Assembly (NCBI GenBank): GCA_047618565.1
Contig: JBLHKW010000125.1
Coordinates: 1-15,963, forward strand
DNA: 15,963 bases
Reading direction: 5' to 3'
Origin: JBLHKW01 sp047618565
GTDB lineage: Bacteria > Planctomycetota > UBA1135 > GCA-002686595
Positions 6,405 through 14,079 of this stretch are shown here, in pieces. The translations under genes and the position numbers were made by a program. Under the pieces are notes generated by a model that was given only the letters and a program-made list of their open reading frames with translations, did no database searches and had not been told where the DNA came from. Within the stretch, counting starts at the first letter, position 1. Each line of letters opens with the position of its first letter.

Positions 6405-7637
6405 ATGAGTACAACCCTCACCAAGTGCCGCTCCTGCTCGAGCGCGGACCTGTCCACCGTCATCGACTTCGGAATCTCGCCCCTGGCGGACAAGCTCGTC
6501 CTCGCCAGCGAACGCGACGAGCCGGACCTGTGCTTCCCCCTGCGCCTGGTCTTCTGCCCCGAGTGCTCCCTGGTGCAGATCACCGAGAACGTACCGCCGG
6601 AGATCCTCTGGGGCGGCGATTACCCCTACTACACGTCCCTGTCACCGGGACTGGTGCGGCACTTCAGCGCCAGCGCCGACGCGCTGATGGAGCGCCTGCC
6701 CCTGAACTCGGAGACCCTGGTCGTCGAGGCCGCCAGCAACGACGGCTACATGCTGAAGCTGTTCGCGGACAAGGGCATCCCGGTCCTGGGCGTGGATCCG
6801 GCGAGCGGCCCGGCCAAGGTCGCCACGGACGCCGGCGTCCCGACCATGTGCTGCCTGTTCGATATGCAGGCGGCGCAGACCATTCTCGCCGAGCGCGGTC
6901 AGGCCCAGCTGATCCTGGGCAACAACGTACTGAACCTGGTCTCGGACCTGGACGACGTGATGCGCGCCATCGACACCCTGCTCGCCCCTGACGGCGAGGT
7001 CGTGCTCGAGGTGCCCTACCTGGTCGATTCGATCGACAAGCTGGCCTTCGACAACGTCTTCCACCAGAACACGACGTACTACTCGGCGACCGCCCTCGAG
7101 CGCCTCTTCCGCGCCCACGGGCTGTTCCTGAACGAGGTCGAGAGCGTGGCCACCTTCGGCGGCTCCCTGCGAGCCACGTTCGCGCGCCAGGAGCGCGTCG
7201 GTACGTCGGTGCGCACGATACTCGAAGAGGAGACCCGGCGCGGCGTGACACGCTTCGAGTTCTACGAGGAGTTCGCCTCCAAGGTCAGCAAGATCAAGGC
7301 CGACCTGATGGCCACGCTGCGCGAGCTCAAGGCCGACGGCAAGCGCATCGTCGCCTACGGCGCAGCGGGCGGGATGGCCACCACCCTCTTGGCCTACATG
7401 GAGATCGACAAGGACCTGATCGAGTACGCGGTCGACATCAACCACCACAAGCACGGCAAGTGGACCTCGGGCAGTCGCCTGGAGATCCGCCCGGCCGAGA
7501 CCCTGCTCGAGGACCGGCCCGACGTGGTCTTGCTGCTGGCGTGGAACTTCGCCGACGAGATCATGGAGCAGCAGAAGGCCTTCCGCGACCAGGGCGGTCA
7601 GTTCCTCGTTCCGGTGCCCGTGCCGCGCCTCGTCTGA
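6405..7637 (+). CDS. C-methyltransferase paralogue with altered active site
   Basis: This 410-residue protein is built like the canonical enzyme at 4320-5570: N-terminal cysteine pairs (Cys8/11, Cys51/54), SAM-binding core (EAASNDGYML, 108-117) and Methyltransf_14 domain (AYGAAGGMATTLL from 317, VDINHHKHG from 343). The gap-free alignment across the catalytic segment shows FHQN (219-222) where the canonical protein has YHEH. The position of the active-site histidine is leucine (NLVSD, L178). Only the Tyr76 equivalent (Tyr73) is kept. SAM binding looks intact, but the base/acid machinery for deprotonating a keto-sugar is gone. It could methylate a different atom, use another mechanism, or be a non-catalytic partner. 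I chose the ATG at 6405, 17 bp after the cytidylyltransferase stop; an upstream in-frame ATG at 6150 lies deep in that gene. It is the last gene of the plus-strand operon. Confidence 0.9.
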   Translation: MSTTLTKCRSCSSADLSTVIDFGISPLADKLVLASERDEPDLCFPLRLVFCPECSLVQITENVPPEILWGGDYPYYTSLSPGLVRHFSASADALMERLPLNSETLVVEAASNDGYMLKLFADKGIPVLGVDPASGPAKVATDAGVPTMCCLFDMQAAQTILAERGQAQLILGNNVLNLVSDLDDVMRAIDTLLAPDGEVVLEVPYLVDSIDKLAFDNVFHQNTTYYSATALERLFRAHGLFLNEVESVATFGGSLRATFARQERVGTSVRTILEEETRRGVTRFEFYEEFASKVSKIKADLMATLRELKADGKRIVAYGAAGGMATTLLAYMEIDKDLIEYAVDINHHKHGKWTSGSRLEIRPAETLLEDRPDVVLLLAWNFADEIMEQQKAFRDQGGQFLVPVPVPRLV

Positions 7638-7646
7638 GCGACGCGG

Positions 7647-8669
7647 CTACTTCCAGCAGAGGCGCGGATCGAGCCGTCCCTCGTCCTTGTGGCGCAGGAT
7701 GGTCTTGATGCGCAGATAGCGCGCGTTTTCGAGTTCTTCGATCTTGAGCCCGCACTGCTGGTAGGCCGCATACAGCTGCTCGATGCCCTTCTGAACGGTC
7801 CAGATCGGCTTGAAGGCGGGCAGAGCGGCGTTGATGCGGTCGAAGTTCACGCGGTAGTTGCGCAGGTCCGGACTGGCGTCCTTCGCGAACTCGACGCGGC
7901 TGTTGGGAACCACGTCGCGGACCATCTCGGCCACCTCGCGAATGCGGTAGTTCTCCTCGTTGATGCCCACGTTGAACGCGACGTCGCTGACGACGCTCGC
8001 ATCGGCCTCCATGGCCGCCAGGAAGGCACGCGAGATGTCCTCGATGTGAACCAGCGGCCGCCAGGGCATGCCGTCGCTCTTCATCAGCACCTCGCCCGTC
8101 GTCAGGGCGTAGGCGGTCAGGTTGTTCACGACCAGGTCGATGCGCAGGCTGGGCGACAGCCCGTAGGCCGTGGCGTTGCGCAGGTAGGTCGGCACGAACG
8201 TGTCGTCGGCCAGGCGCGAGAGGTCGCGCTCGACGTTGATCTTGCTCTCGCCATAGGGCGTGACCGGATTGAGCTCGGCTTCCTCGGTCAGGGCCGCGTC
8301 GCCCTGGGCGCCGTACAGACTGCATGACGAGGAGAACAGGAAGCGCCGCACGCCCGCGCGCTTGGCGGTCTCCGCGAAGCGCACCGTGGCCTGGTGGTTG
8401 ATGTCGTAGGTCAGCGTCGGATCCAGGTCACCCAGCGCATCGTTGGACAGTGCAGCCAGAAAGACGATCGCGTCGATACCCTCGAGGTCCGCCTCGTCGA
8501 CGTCGCGGATGTCCTTGCGGATCGTCTCGAATCCGCCCGGTGCATCGGAGAACTGGCAGTCCTCGTAGTAATAGGTGTCGAGTCCGGAGACGGTGTGCCC
8601 CGCAGCTTGCAGCAGCGGCACCATGACCTGACCGATGTATCCGTTGTGACCGGTGACGAGAACCTTCAT
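7647..8669 (-). CDS. Extended SDR: NAD-dependent sugar epimerase/dehydratase
   Basis: This 340-residue Rossmann-fold enzyme probably oxidises, epimerises or reduces an NDP-sugar in the cytoplasm. The NAD-binding GHNGYIG (7-13) opens the protein, an Asp at 31 ends the second strand, and FLAALS (70-75) follows. The catalytic elements SSSCSLYG (113-120) and Tyr139-x3-Lys143 (YGESK) are intact. The substrate half contains RNATAYG (164-170) and the WRPLVHIEDI motif (203-212), typical of epimerases. The C-terminal tail RYLRIKTI...GRLDPRLCW is shared, as I recall, by a group of SDRs next to sugar C-methyltransferases. Its specific reaction cannot be read from sequence; it is not a classic RfbG-type CDP-glucose 4,6-dehydratase. 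It starts 11 bp after the PIG-L gene and surely shares its transcript. Its stop is only 9 bp from the convergent methyltransferase stop. Confidence 0.9.
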   Translation of the reverse strand: MKVLVTGHNGYIGQVMVPLLQAAGHTVSGLDTYYYEDCQFSDAPGGFETIRKDIRDVDEADLEGIDAIVFLAALSNDALGDLDPTLTYDINHQATVRFAETAKRAGVRRFLFSSSCSLYGAQGDAALTEEAELNPVTPYGESKINVERDLSRLADDTFVPTYLRNATAYGLSPSLRIDLVVNNLTAYALTTGEVLMKSDGMPWRPLVHIEDISRAFLAAMEADASVVSDVAFNVGINEENYRIREVAEMVRDVVPNSRVEFAKDASPDLRNYRVNFDRINAALPAFKPIWTVQKGIEQLYAAYQQCGLKIEELENARYLRIKTILRHKDEGRLDPRLCWK

Positions 8670-8680
8670 GTTGTCTGTAT

Positions 8681-9346
8681 TCAGGCCCCGAATTTCAGGG
8701 GCAACTTGCGAGCGTGGAACGCTTCTGCGAAACGATCCGGAGCGTTGGATTCAACGCCCCTCAGGCGGAGTATGGCGCGGAAGGTGTCCTCATCAAACCA
8801 GTTCTTGTCGAGCTGGGTGGCGAAGACACGCATGAGCGTAGCGACCTTGAAGTCGACGGCTTCAGTGGTCAGGGGTACGAAGACATTGGGCTGTCCGAGA
8901 TCACCGTCGAACTTCGGAATCTCGTACTCGAGCAGCAGGTGGTCGCGAAAGGCATTGCCGGTCAGCTCGGAGATGACGCGGTGATCCTGGTGCAGGTCCT
9001 CGCGCCGGTGGGTGAAGACCACGTCCGGCTCGAAGTCGTTGCGGATCCGGCCGAAGGCTTCCTTGATGCCTTCCCACTCGCTGGGAAAGAAGCTCTCGCG
9101 GAACTCGTGCAGCACGACGCGCTGCTCGTGAGCCCCCTCGAGGAAGGCCTGCGCCCCGGCCTGGGCCTCCTGGGCACGGGCCGGATTCGAGCTGAAGACC
9201 GTCCAGCAGAAGTCGACCGGGCGCTCGCCGGCGATCAGCGATCGGATCGTGCCGCCGCAGCCGATCTCGATGTCATCACAGTGGGCCCCGAGGCACAGGA
9301 CCCGCAGGGGTCGGTCGGCCGGGCTGGAGAATTGGATGGAGAGCAT
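8681..9346 (-). CDS. PIG-L/LmbE family zinc deacetylase
   Basis: This 221-residue protein belongs to the LmbE/PIG-L family of metal-dependent N-deacetylases, which act on N-acetylglucosaminyl or related amino-sugar conjugates (examples are MshB and BshB). The N-terminal metal motif is AHCDDIEIG (21-29), with Cys in place of the usual Pro of AHPDD. The second metal motif HRREDLHQDH (113-122) matches the family pattern HxxDxHxDH. Length is normal and there is no signal peptide, so it acts in the cytoplasm. In this setting it probably removes an acyl group from an amino-sugar intermediate or product, which is inference from its neighbours. It is the first gene of a two-gene minus-strand operon with the SDR and diverges from the methyltransferase at 9455. 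No Shine-Dalgarno precedes the ATG. Confidence 0.9.
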   Translation of the reverse strand: MLSIQFSSPADRPLRVLCLGAHCDDIEIGCGGTIRSLIAGERPVDFCWTVFSSNPARAQEAQAGAQAFLEGAHEQRVVLHEFRESFFPSEWEGIKEAFGRIRNDFEPDVVFTHRREDLHQDHRVISELTGNAFRDHLLLEYEIPKFDGDLGQPNVFVPLTTEAVDFKVATLMRVFATQLDKNWFDEDTFRAILRLRGVESNAPDRFAEAFHARKLPLKFGA

Positions 9347-9454
9347 GGTTGCCCCGAAGTCTACGCCGGAATTCTATCCGGGGCCCGACTTCCCTGACGC
9401 GGACCGCCCACCTATTCTCGCCCCGGCACCCCACCCCAGCGTGCCTTCCCCCGA
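9347..9454. promoter_or_regulatory. Divergent promoter region, PIG-L gene and fourth methyltransferase
   Basis: These 108 bp must carry the promoters of both outward-facing genes. For the rightward gene, TTCCCT (9390-9395) and TATTCT (9413-9418) are separated by exactly 17 bp. The match to the housekeeping consensus is poor at -35 and fair at -10, so this is only a candidate. An inverted repeat, CCGGA (9366-9370) with TCCGG (9377-9381), lies between the two starts and could be an operator. No Shine-Dalgarno is seen before either start codon. Confidence 0.35.
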
Positions 9455-10681
9455 ATGGACTCCCTGCCCCCCCAGGTCTCGTTTCCCGAGACACCCGCCG
9501 ACAACGACTGCCCGAACTGCCGCGCGACGAATGCGCGCGCCGTCTACGCCGTGGACAGTATTCCGATCCACAGCTGCGTCCTGCTCGACAGCAGCGAGGA
9601 GGCGCGCGCCTTCCCCGTGGGCGACATGCGCTGGGCCTACTGCCCGGATTGCACATTCCTCTTCAACGACGCCTTCGAACCGGCTCTGATCGATTATTCG
9701 AGCGACTACGAGGAGACCCAGGGCTTCTCGCGCACCTTCTCCACCTGGCTCGAGGGCGTCGCCACCGACCTGATCGCCAGGTACGACCTGACGGGAAAGC
9801 GCATCGTCGAGATCGGCTGTGGACGCGGCGATTTCCTGGAGCTGATCTGCCGCCTCGGAGACAACACCGGCGTGGGCGTGGACCCCAGCGAAACGGCCGG
9901 ACGGGTGGACCACGCCGCCGGAGCCGGATTGAGCTTCTTGCGCGAGCACTTTGGTCCCCAGCACCGCGATCTCGAGGCCGATGCGATCGTCTGCCGCCAC
10001 ACGCTCGAGCACATCCACGACCCGCGCGCGCTGCTCGAGAGCGTGCGTGCGGCCATCGGCGACGAGGGCATCGTCTTCTTCGAGGTCCCGGACGTCGGGC
10101 GTCAGCTCGACGAGGGCGCCTTCTGGGACATCTACTACGAGCACTGCTCCTACTTCAGCGAAGCCTCCCTGCGCCACCTGTTCGAATCGTCCGGCTTCAC
10201 GGTCGTCCGCATCGAAAAGGTCTACGCCGGCCAGTACCTGCAGATCGCCGCGCGCCCGACAGCGAAGGGCCGACCGCCCGCGGCGCGCAGCGTCGACGCC
10301 TCCATCCGCGCGCATTGGGCCAGCGCGGTCGCGACGTTCTCCCGCAACTGCGAGAGCGCGCTCGGGAACTGGAACCGCTTCCTGCAAGAGCGCCTGGTCG
10401 ACCACGAGAGCGCGGTGCTCTGGGGCTCAGGATCGAAGGCGACCGGATTCCTCACGACCCTCGGCTGGACGACCCAGGTCCTCGAGCGCGTGGTCGACAT
10501 CAACCCGGACAAGTGGAATCGCTTCGTCGCGGGAACGGGCCAGCGCATCATCGAGCCGCGCACCCTGACGCAGGAGCGCCCGCAGCACGTCGTGATCATG
10601 AACCCGATCTACACGGATGAGATCAGCGCCGACCTCGCGAGCTACGGCTGCACGCCGCAACTGCACCCGCTGGGCACCTGA
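9455..10681 (+). CDS. SAM-dependent C-methyltransferase-like protein, YEH subfamily, second copy
   Basis: This 408-residue protein is the closest relative in the window of the one at 3105-4289. It has the same order: cysteine pairs Cys19/22 and Cys63/66 (CPNC, CPDC), SAM-binding EIGCGRGDF (119-127), Asp143, CRHTLEHI (180-187), FWDIYYEH (223-230), and a C-terminal domain with LWGSGSKATGFL (322-333) and VDINPDKWN. The YEH motif and NPIYTDEI (383-390; compare NKIYREEI in the first copy) set these two apart from the canonical sugar C-methyltransferases. Substrate is unknown; the island suggests a nucleotide sugar. It stands alone on its strand, diverging from the PIG-L gene and followed by a hairpin. 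The ATG at 9455 has no Shine-Dalgarno; it leaves 18 residues before the first zinc cysteine, slightly more than the paralogues. Confidence 0.88.
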   Translation: MDSLPPQVSFPETPADNDCPNCRATNARAVYAVDSIPIHSCVLLDSSEEARAFPVGDMRWAYCPDCTFLFNDAFEPALIDYSSDYEETQGFSRTFSTWLEGVATDLIARYDLTGKRIVEIGCGRGDFLELICRLGDNTGVGVDPSETAGRVDHAAGAGLSFLREHFGPQHRDLEADAIVCRHTLEHIHDPRALLESVRAAIGDEGIVFFEVPDVGRQLDEGAFWDIYYEHCSYFSEASLRHLFESSGFTVVRIEKVYAGQYLQIAARPTAKGRPPAARSVDASIRAHWASAVATFSRNCESALGNWNRFLQERLVDHESAVLWGSGSKATGFLTTLGWTTQVLERVVDINPDKWNRFVAGTGQRIIEPRTLTQERPQHVVIMNPIYTDEISADLASYGCTPQLHPLGT

Positions 10682-10698
10682 GCGCCGCCTGCCGGCGC
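10682..10698 (+). terminator. GC hairpin directly after methyltransferase stop
   Basis: Starting at the base after the TGA, GCGCCG (10682-10687) pairs perfectly with CGGCGC (10693-10698) across a 5-nt loop. No T-tract follows, so this is not a standard intrinsic terminator. It may act with Rho, protect the 3' end, or be incidental. Confidence 0.35.
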
Positions 10699-10882
10699 GT
10701 TGATGCGGGGCTACTCGAGCCCAGCCTCGTTGCCAGGGTAGGCCCCTTGGAACTCCTACTCGCGGAGGAGACTCTATATGCCTGCCCTTACACGGTTTCT
10801 GACGAGCCAGGTGACTCCCGCGAGTCGCTGGACCAGTACACCATCGCTTGGTTCGTGGGTAATTGAGTCTTCGGCAGACCCG
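10699..10882. other. Intergenic stretch between convergent genes
   Basis: No gene is convincingly present. On the plus strand GGAGGAG (10764-10770) stands 7 nt before an ATG at 10778, opening a 98-codon frame that runs into the antisense of the next gene. CTCCT (10753-10757) can pair with AGGAG (10766-10770) and hide that site. GACTC-CCGC-GAGTC (10813-10826) is a perfect small hairpin 57 nt beyond the stop of the minus-strand gene and a weak terminator candidate for it, lacking a T-tract on either strand. Confidence 0.4.
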
Positions 10883-13800
10883 TTACGGGGAGTCCACCAG
10901 CAGGTCACCCATATTTCCTGCCGGGACGTCGACGCGGCCGTTCGCCTGTCCGACGGACCAATCGTAAGTCCCGCTCGGGAGCCCGCGAAGCAACAGGGCG
11001 CCGCTCGGGTCCAGACGCATGTTACCGGTCGAGGACCCGACACGAGCCTCAGCGACCCAGTCGCTCACCTGTGAAGTGAGAAAGCTCGGCGAGAGATCGA
11101 CCTCCGTGCCAGTCAATGCGGAGCCCGATGCGCTGAACACTCGCACTCTAAGATCGCCTAGCAGGTAGACCGGGACGACCGTCGCGCCTTCATCTCCGCG
11201 CGCGGGAACCCTGACGTCGACCGGCCAGTAGCCGGGCTCGTTGACCCGCAGTAGGTAGTCGCCTTCGGCAAACTTGTTCCAGCGCACTAGCCCGAGGCTG
11301 TCCGACGTCACCAGGGGCATGGTGTTGTTTCCGCCTAGGTCGTACAGCCGACACGGCAACCCTGCGGCAGGAACCGCTCCGGCGAGGAGCTTAACGGTCA
11401 CGTGTTGTTCAGCGGTCAGGACCAGCTCGATGACCTCGTCCGTGCTGCCCTCGATGCGGATCGGAATATCGAACCGCTGCCCCACATTCGGATGCGTCGC
11501 GGCTCCCACGTATCGCCCGGGCGACAGAACCATGGAGAGTTCCCCAGTCGCGTCTGTGAAGCCGCCTTGCCCCTGAATCGTCTGCTCGCTGTTCAGTAGG
11601 CCGACCCAAGTCCCCGGCAGTGGACCACCCTGCCCGTCAACCACACGAATCGTCTGGAGATCGTGGCCGAGCTCTATACGGATCAGCGTCTCGTGATCAT
11701 CCTCCTCTATCCGGCCGGCCTTGATCGCGATTGCATCAAGCCCCGAATTCACCTGCGCCGAGAACGGTCCCACCGGGATGCCTTCGAAGGTGGCTCTTCG
11801 GTCGTCGTCGATTCCGCGCTTGATACTGAGCGACTGGGCACCCGCCGCGCGAGGATTCACCTCCACGACCAAGCCCGACGGCAGCCCGCTCCCTCGACCC
11901 GCAGCAACTTCCACAACCAGAGTGCGGTGGCCCCCGACCGGGAAGCTGTAATGCCAATCCGCGTCCGGCTCGCAGATGGCGGTCATGAACATCTCGCTGC
12001 CGGGCGCACCATTGTCGTCTTCTAGCCAGAAGTGATAGATGCCCGCGCTGACATCCTCGATGCGTAATATGCCGTCGGTGGTAAACCGCGTGCGCGGCAA
12101 CGGCTCTGCACCGTTGGCCGAAAACTGCCAGCTCGTTGGGTCGAACTCCCCATCGCAAACCAGCTCTACCGTCAGCGTCTGACGAGCGCTCATCGCGATC
12201 AGCCCGAGGTCGAGGATCTCTCCTGGACTCGCAAAGGTCTGGATCCAGCGGGTCGAGTATCCGGAGGCCGTGACCCGTACGCGGCTCTTCCCGGCCGCGA
12301 AACCCACCAGGTCGAATGATCCGTCAGCACATACGGTCCGAACCGGTCCGCATGAGGATATCGCCTCGTGGCGGTGCATGCTGAAGAGCTGGATAACCGC
12401 TCCCTCGACGGGCTCCCCGGACCGGGCCTCCACCACCCGGCCTCGACCACGCAGCAACGGCTCGACTTCGAGGACTATCTCCTCCTGGCCTGATTGGACC
12501 TCGACAACCGAGCTCGGCGCGAACCCGGGGGCCGTGGCGAGTATCGACAGGTCGCCGAGAGGAACATCGTCCAAGGTGAATCGCCCTTCAGCTCGGCCTC
12601 GGAACGCGGTCCTGTGCGCCGTATAGGCGAAGTACCCAGTGGGCCACGTAACCAGCTCGAAGTCTTCCAACGGTACTCCGTCGGCCAGCACGCGACCTGT
12701 CACGCGACCGGCGGGAAGCGGTTCGAGTACGTGGGTGATCGGTTCAGCCTCCGGAAGCATGATCCCTCTACCGTAGAGCGGTTCATAGCCTGGACACTCG
12801 GCTCGGCACTCGACGGTCCCTGCCGGCAAGTTGCCGAACCAAACGTAGCCGTCGGACTCGCGCGCGTGACGCACAGCCGTGGTCGGGACGCCATCTGCAT
12901 CCCATGTCACGGCAACGCGCGCGTCGAGCAAGGGCTCGTCATCGCGGTCTACCACCAGGAACCACAGCTCGTGCCCGGGCTGGGCATCGAAGTCGATCTC
13001 GACCGTCTCCCCCGGCTGCGGAGGCGCGATCCGCACCTCGACCACCTGGGCCTTGTTCCGTTCCAGCCGGAAGCGGAATCCATCGGCCTCTTCGAGCGGG
13101 AGGACGACCGGTCCCCAGTCGAGCCCGGGATTGGCTCGCGCCGTTGCCAGTGGCCACTCCTGTCCGCCCTTCTCGACGAGACACCGAATGCGAAGCGGCC
13201 CTTCCAGGTCCAGCAATGAGCTCACGGAGATCTGCCCACCTGCAGAGAATGTGGGCAGTAAGGCCAGGACAACTTCGTCACGCGGCGTTCCGATCCACGG
13301 TGCACTTGCACGGCCGCGGAACCAGGCCCTGAATAGAACCGGGGACTCGAAGCGGACCCCTCGGACCTCCCCGTCGCTATCGGTCGTCCACTGCCTGCAA
13401 AACACGCGCTCGGCCTGTGGAACATGCAGGCGCGGTGCCCATCCGGATGGAACCGGGACGAGTTGCTCAACCACGGCACCCACGACAGGCTCGCCCTTCG
13501 ACCGCACCACACGCACACGGATCGCGTCGGCACGCCCGAGGACGATGTCGCCCAAACTTGCCCGAGCCGTCGCCCCCTCCCCCAACTCGACCATTCTGGC
13601 CGCAAAGCCCCGGGCAGTGATCCAAACCACGGACGGAGCGCCCGAAAGGCTCGGCGACAGCTCGAAGGTTCCGTCTGCTCCGGAAGTCGTCGTGAGGGAG
13701 GCATCCCGAATCGCAGCCCAGTCCTGGAGATCCCAGCCGACGCCCTCATCGAGGTACGACTCCCGCATATCCGTCCAGGTCACCAACGCTCCCACGATGG

Positions 13801-14071
13801 CCGACCCCTTAGCAGCGGACGCGATTACCCTCCCGTGGAGCGAGGTCTCTACCGGAGTTCGATCGGGTGTTGCCAGGGTCCCCGATGCCCCATGCTGCGC
13901 CTCAGAATCCGGGCGGCGCTCCGGGGCCTTCACCCGCGAATGCTCGCCGACCCCTTCGATTCGCGTTGCAGCGATCCCCGTGGACAGCCCGGTGGGTCCT
14001 GCAGACCACCACCAGACCAGCCCCGCGAGCGGGATACCGATCGCTGCGGCGAGAAGCGATCGCTTGCTCAT
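10883..14071 (-). CDS. Membrane-anchored protein with carboxypeptidase-regulatory-like modules
   Basis: This 1062-residue protein begins with a basic tip and one hydrophobic segment (about 5-23), a signal anchor or signal peptide, then a low-complexity linker to ~75. The rest is a chain of beta-sandwich modules of the carboxypeptidase-regulatory-like type. The clearest is at ~540-605: GRGRVVEARSGEPVEGA, then ADGSFDL and VTASGY. Others are at ~78-160 (LHGRV...GADGTFEL...ARGF) and ~455-520 (GRVTGRVLADGVPL...GRFTLDDVPLG...ATAPGF). Such folds are non-enzymatic and bind polysaccharide or protein outside the membrane. No catalytic domain or C-terminal membrane segment is seen, so a structural or sensory role is only inference. 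It starts 8 bp after the small exported peptide and ends the four-gene minus-strand operon. The annotated ATG gives the complete hydrophobic leader. Confidence 0.82.
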   Translation of the reverse strand: MSKRSLLAAAIGIPLAGLVWWWSAGPTGLSTGIAATRIEGVGEHSRVKAPERRPDSEAQHGASGTLATPDRTPVETSLHGRVIASAAKGSAIVGALVTWTDMRESYLDEGVGWDLQDWAAIRDASLTTTSGADGTFELSPSLSGAPSVVWITARGFAARMVELGEGATARASLGDIVLGRADAIRVRVVRSKGEPVVGAVVEQLVPVPSGWAPRLHVPQAERVFCRQWTTDSDGEVRGVRFESPVLFRAWFRGRASAPWIGTPRDEVVLALLPTFSAGGQISVSSLLDLEGPLRIRCLVEKGGQEWPLATARANPGLDWGPVVLPLEEADGFRFRLERNKAQVVEVRIAPPQPGETVEIDFDAQPGHELWFLVVDRDDEPLLDARVAVTWDADGVPTTAVRHARESDGYVWFGNLPAGTVECRAECPGYEPLYGRGIMLPEAEPITHVLEPLPAGRVTGRVLADGVPLEDFELVTWPTGYFAYTAHRTAFRGRAEGRFTLDDVPLGDLSILATAPGFAPSSVVEVQSGQEEIVLEVEPLLRGRGRVVEARSGEPVEGAVIQLFSMHRHEAISSCGPVRTVCADGSFDLVGFAAGKSRVRVTASGYSTRWIQTFASPGEILDLGLIAMSARQTLTVELVCDGEFDPTSWQFSANGAEPLPRTRFTTDGILRIEDVSAGIYHFWLEDDNGAPGSEMFMTAICEPDADWHYSFPVGGHRTLVVEVAAGRGSGLPSGLVVEVNPRAAGAQSLSIKRGIDDDRRATFEGIPVGPFSAQVNSGLDAIAIKAGRIEEDDHETLIRIELGHDLQTIRVVDGQGGPLPGTWVGLLNSEQTIQGQGGFTDATGELSMVLSPGRYVGAATHPNVGQRFDIPIRIEGSTDEVIELVLTAEQHVTVKLLAGAVPAAGLPCRLYDLGGNNTMPLVTSDSLGLVRWNKFAEGDYLLRVNEPGYWPVDVRVPARGDEGATVVPVYLLGDLRVRVFSASGSALTGTEVDLSPSFLTSQVSDWVAEARVGSSTGNMRLDPSGALLLRGLPSGTYDWSVGQANGRVDVPAGNMGDLLVDSP

Positions 14072-14079
14072 GGGTCGCT

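Noticed and set aside
9349..10620. 423-codon plus-strand frame over the fourth methyltransferase
   Set aside because: It is an out-of-frame Arg/Pro-rich shadow; the 9455 frame contains all family motifs.
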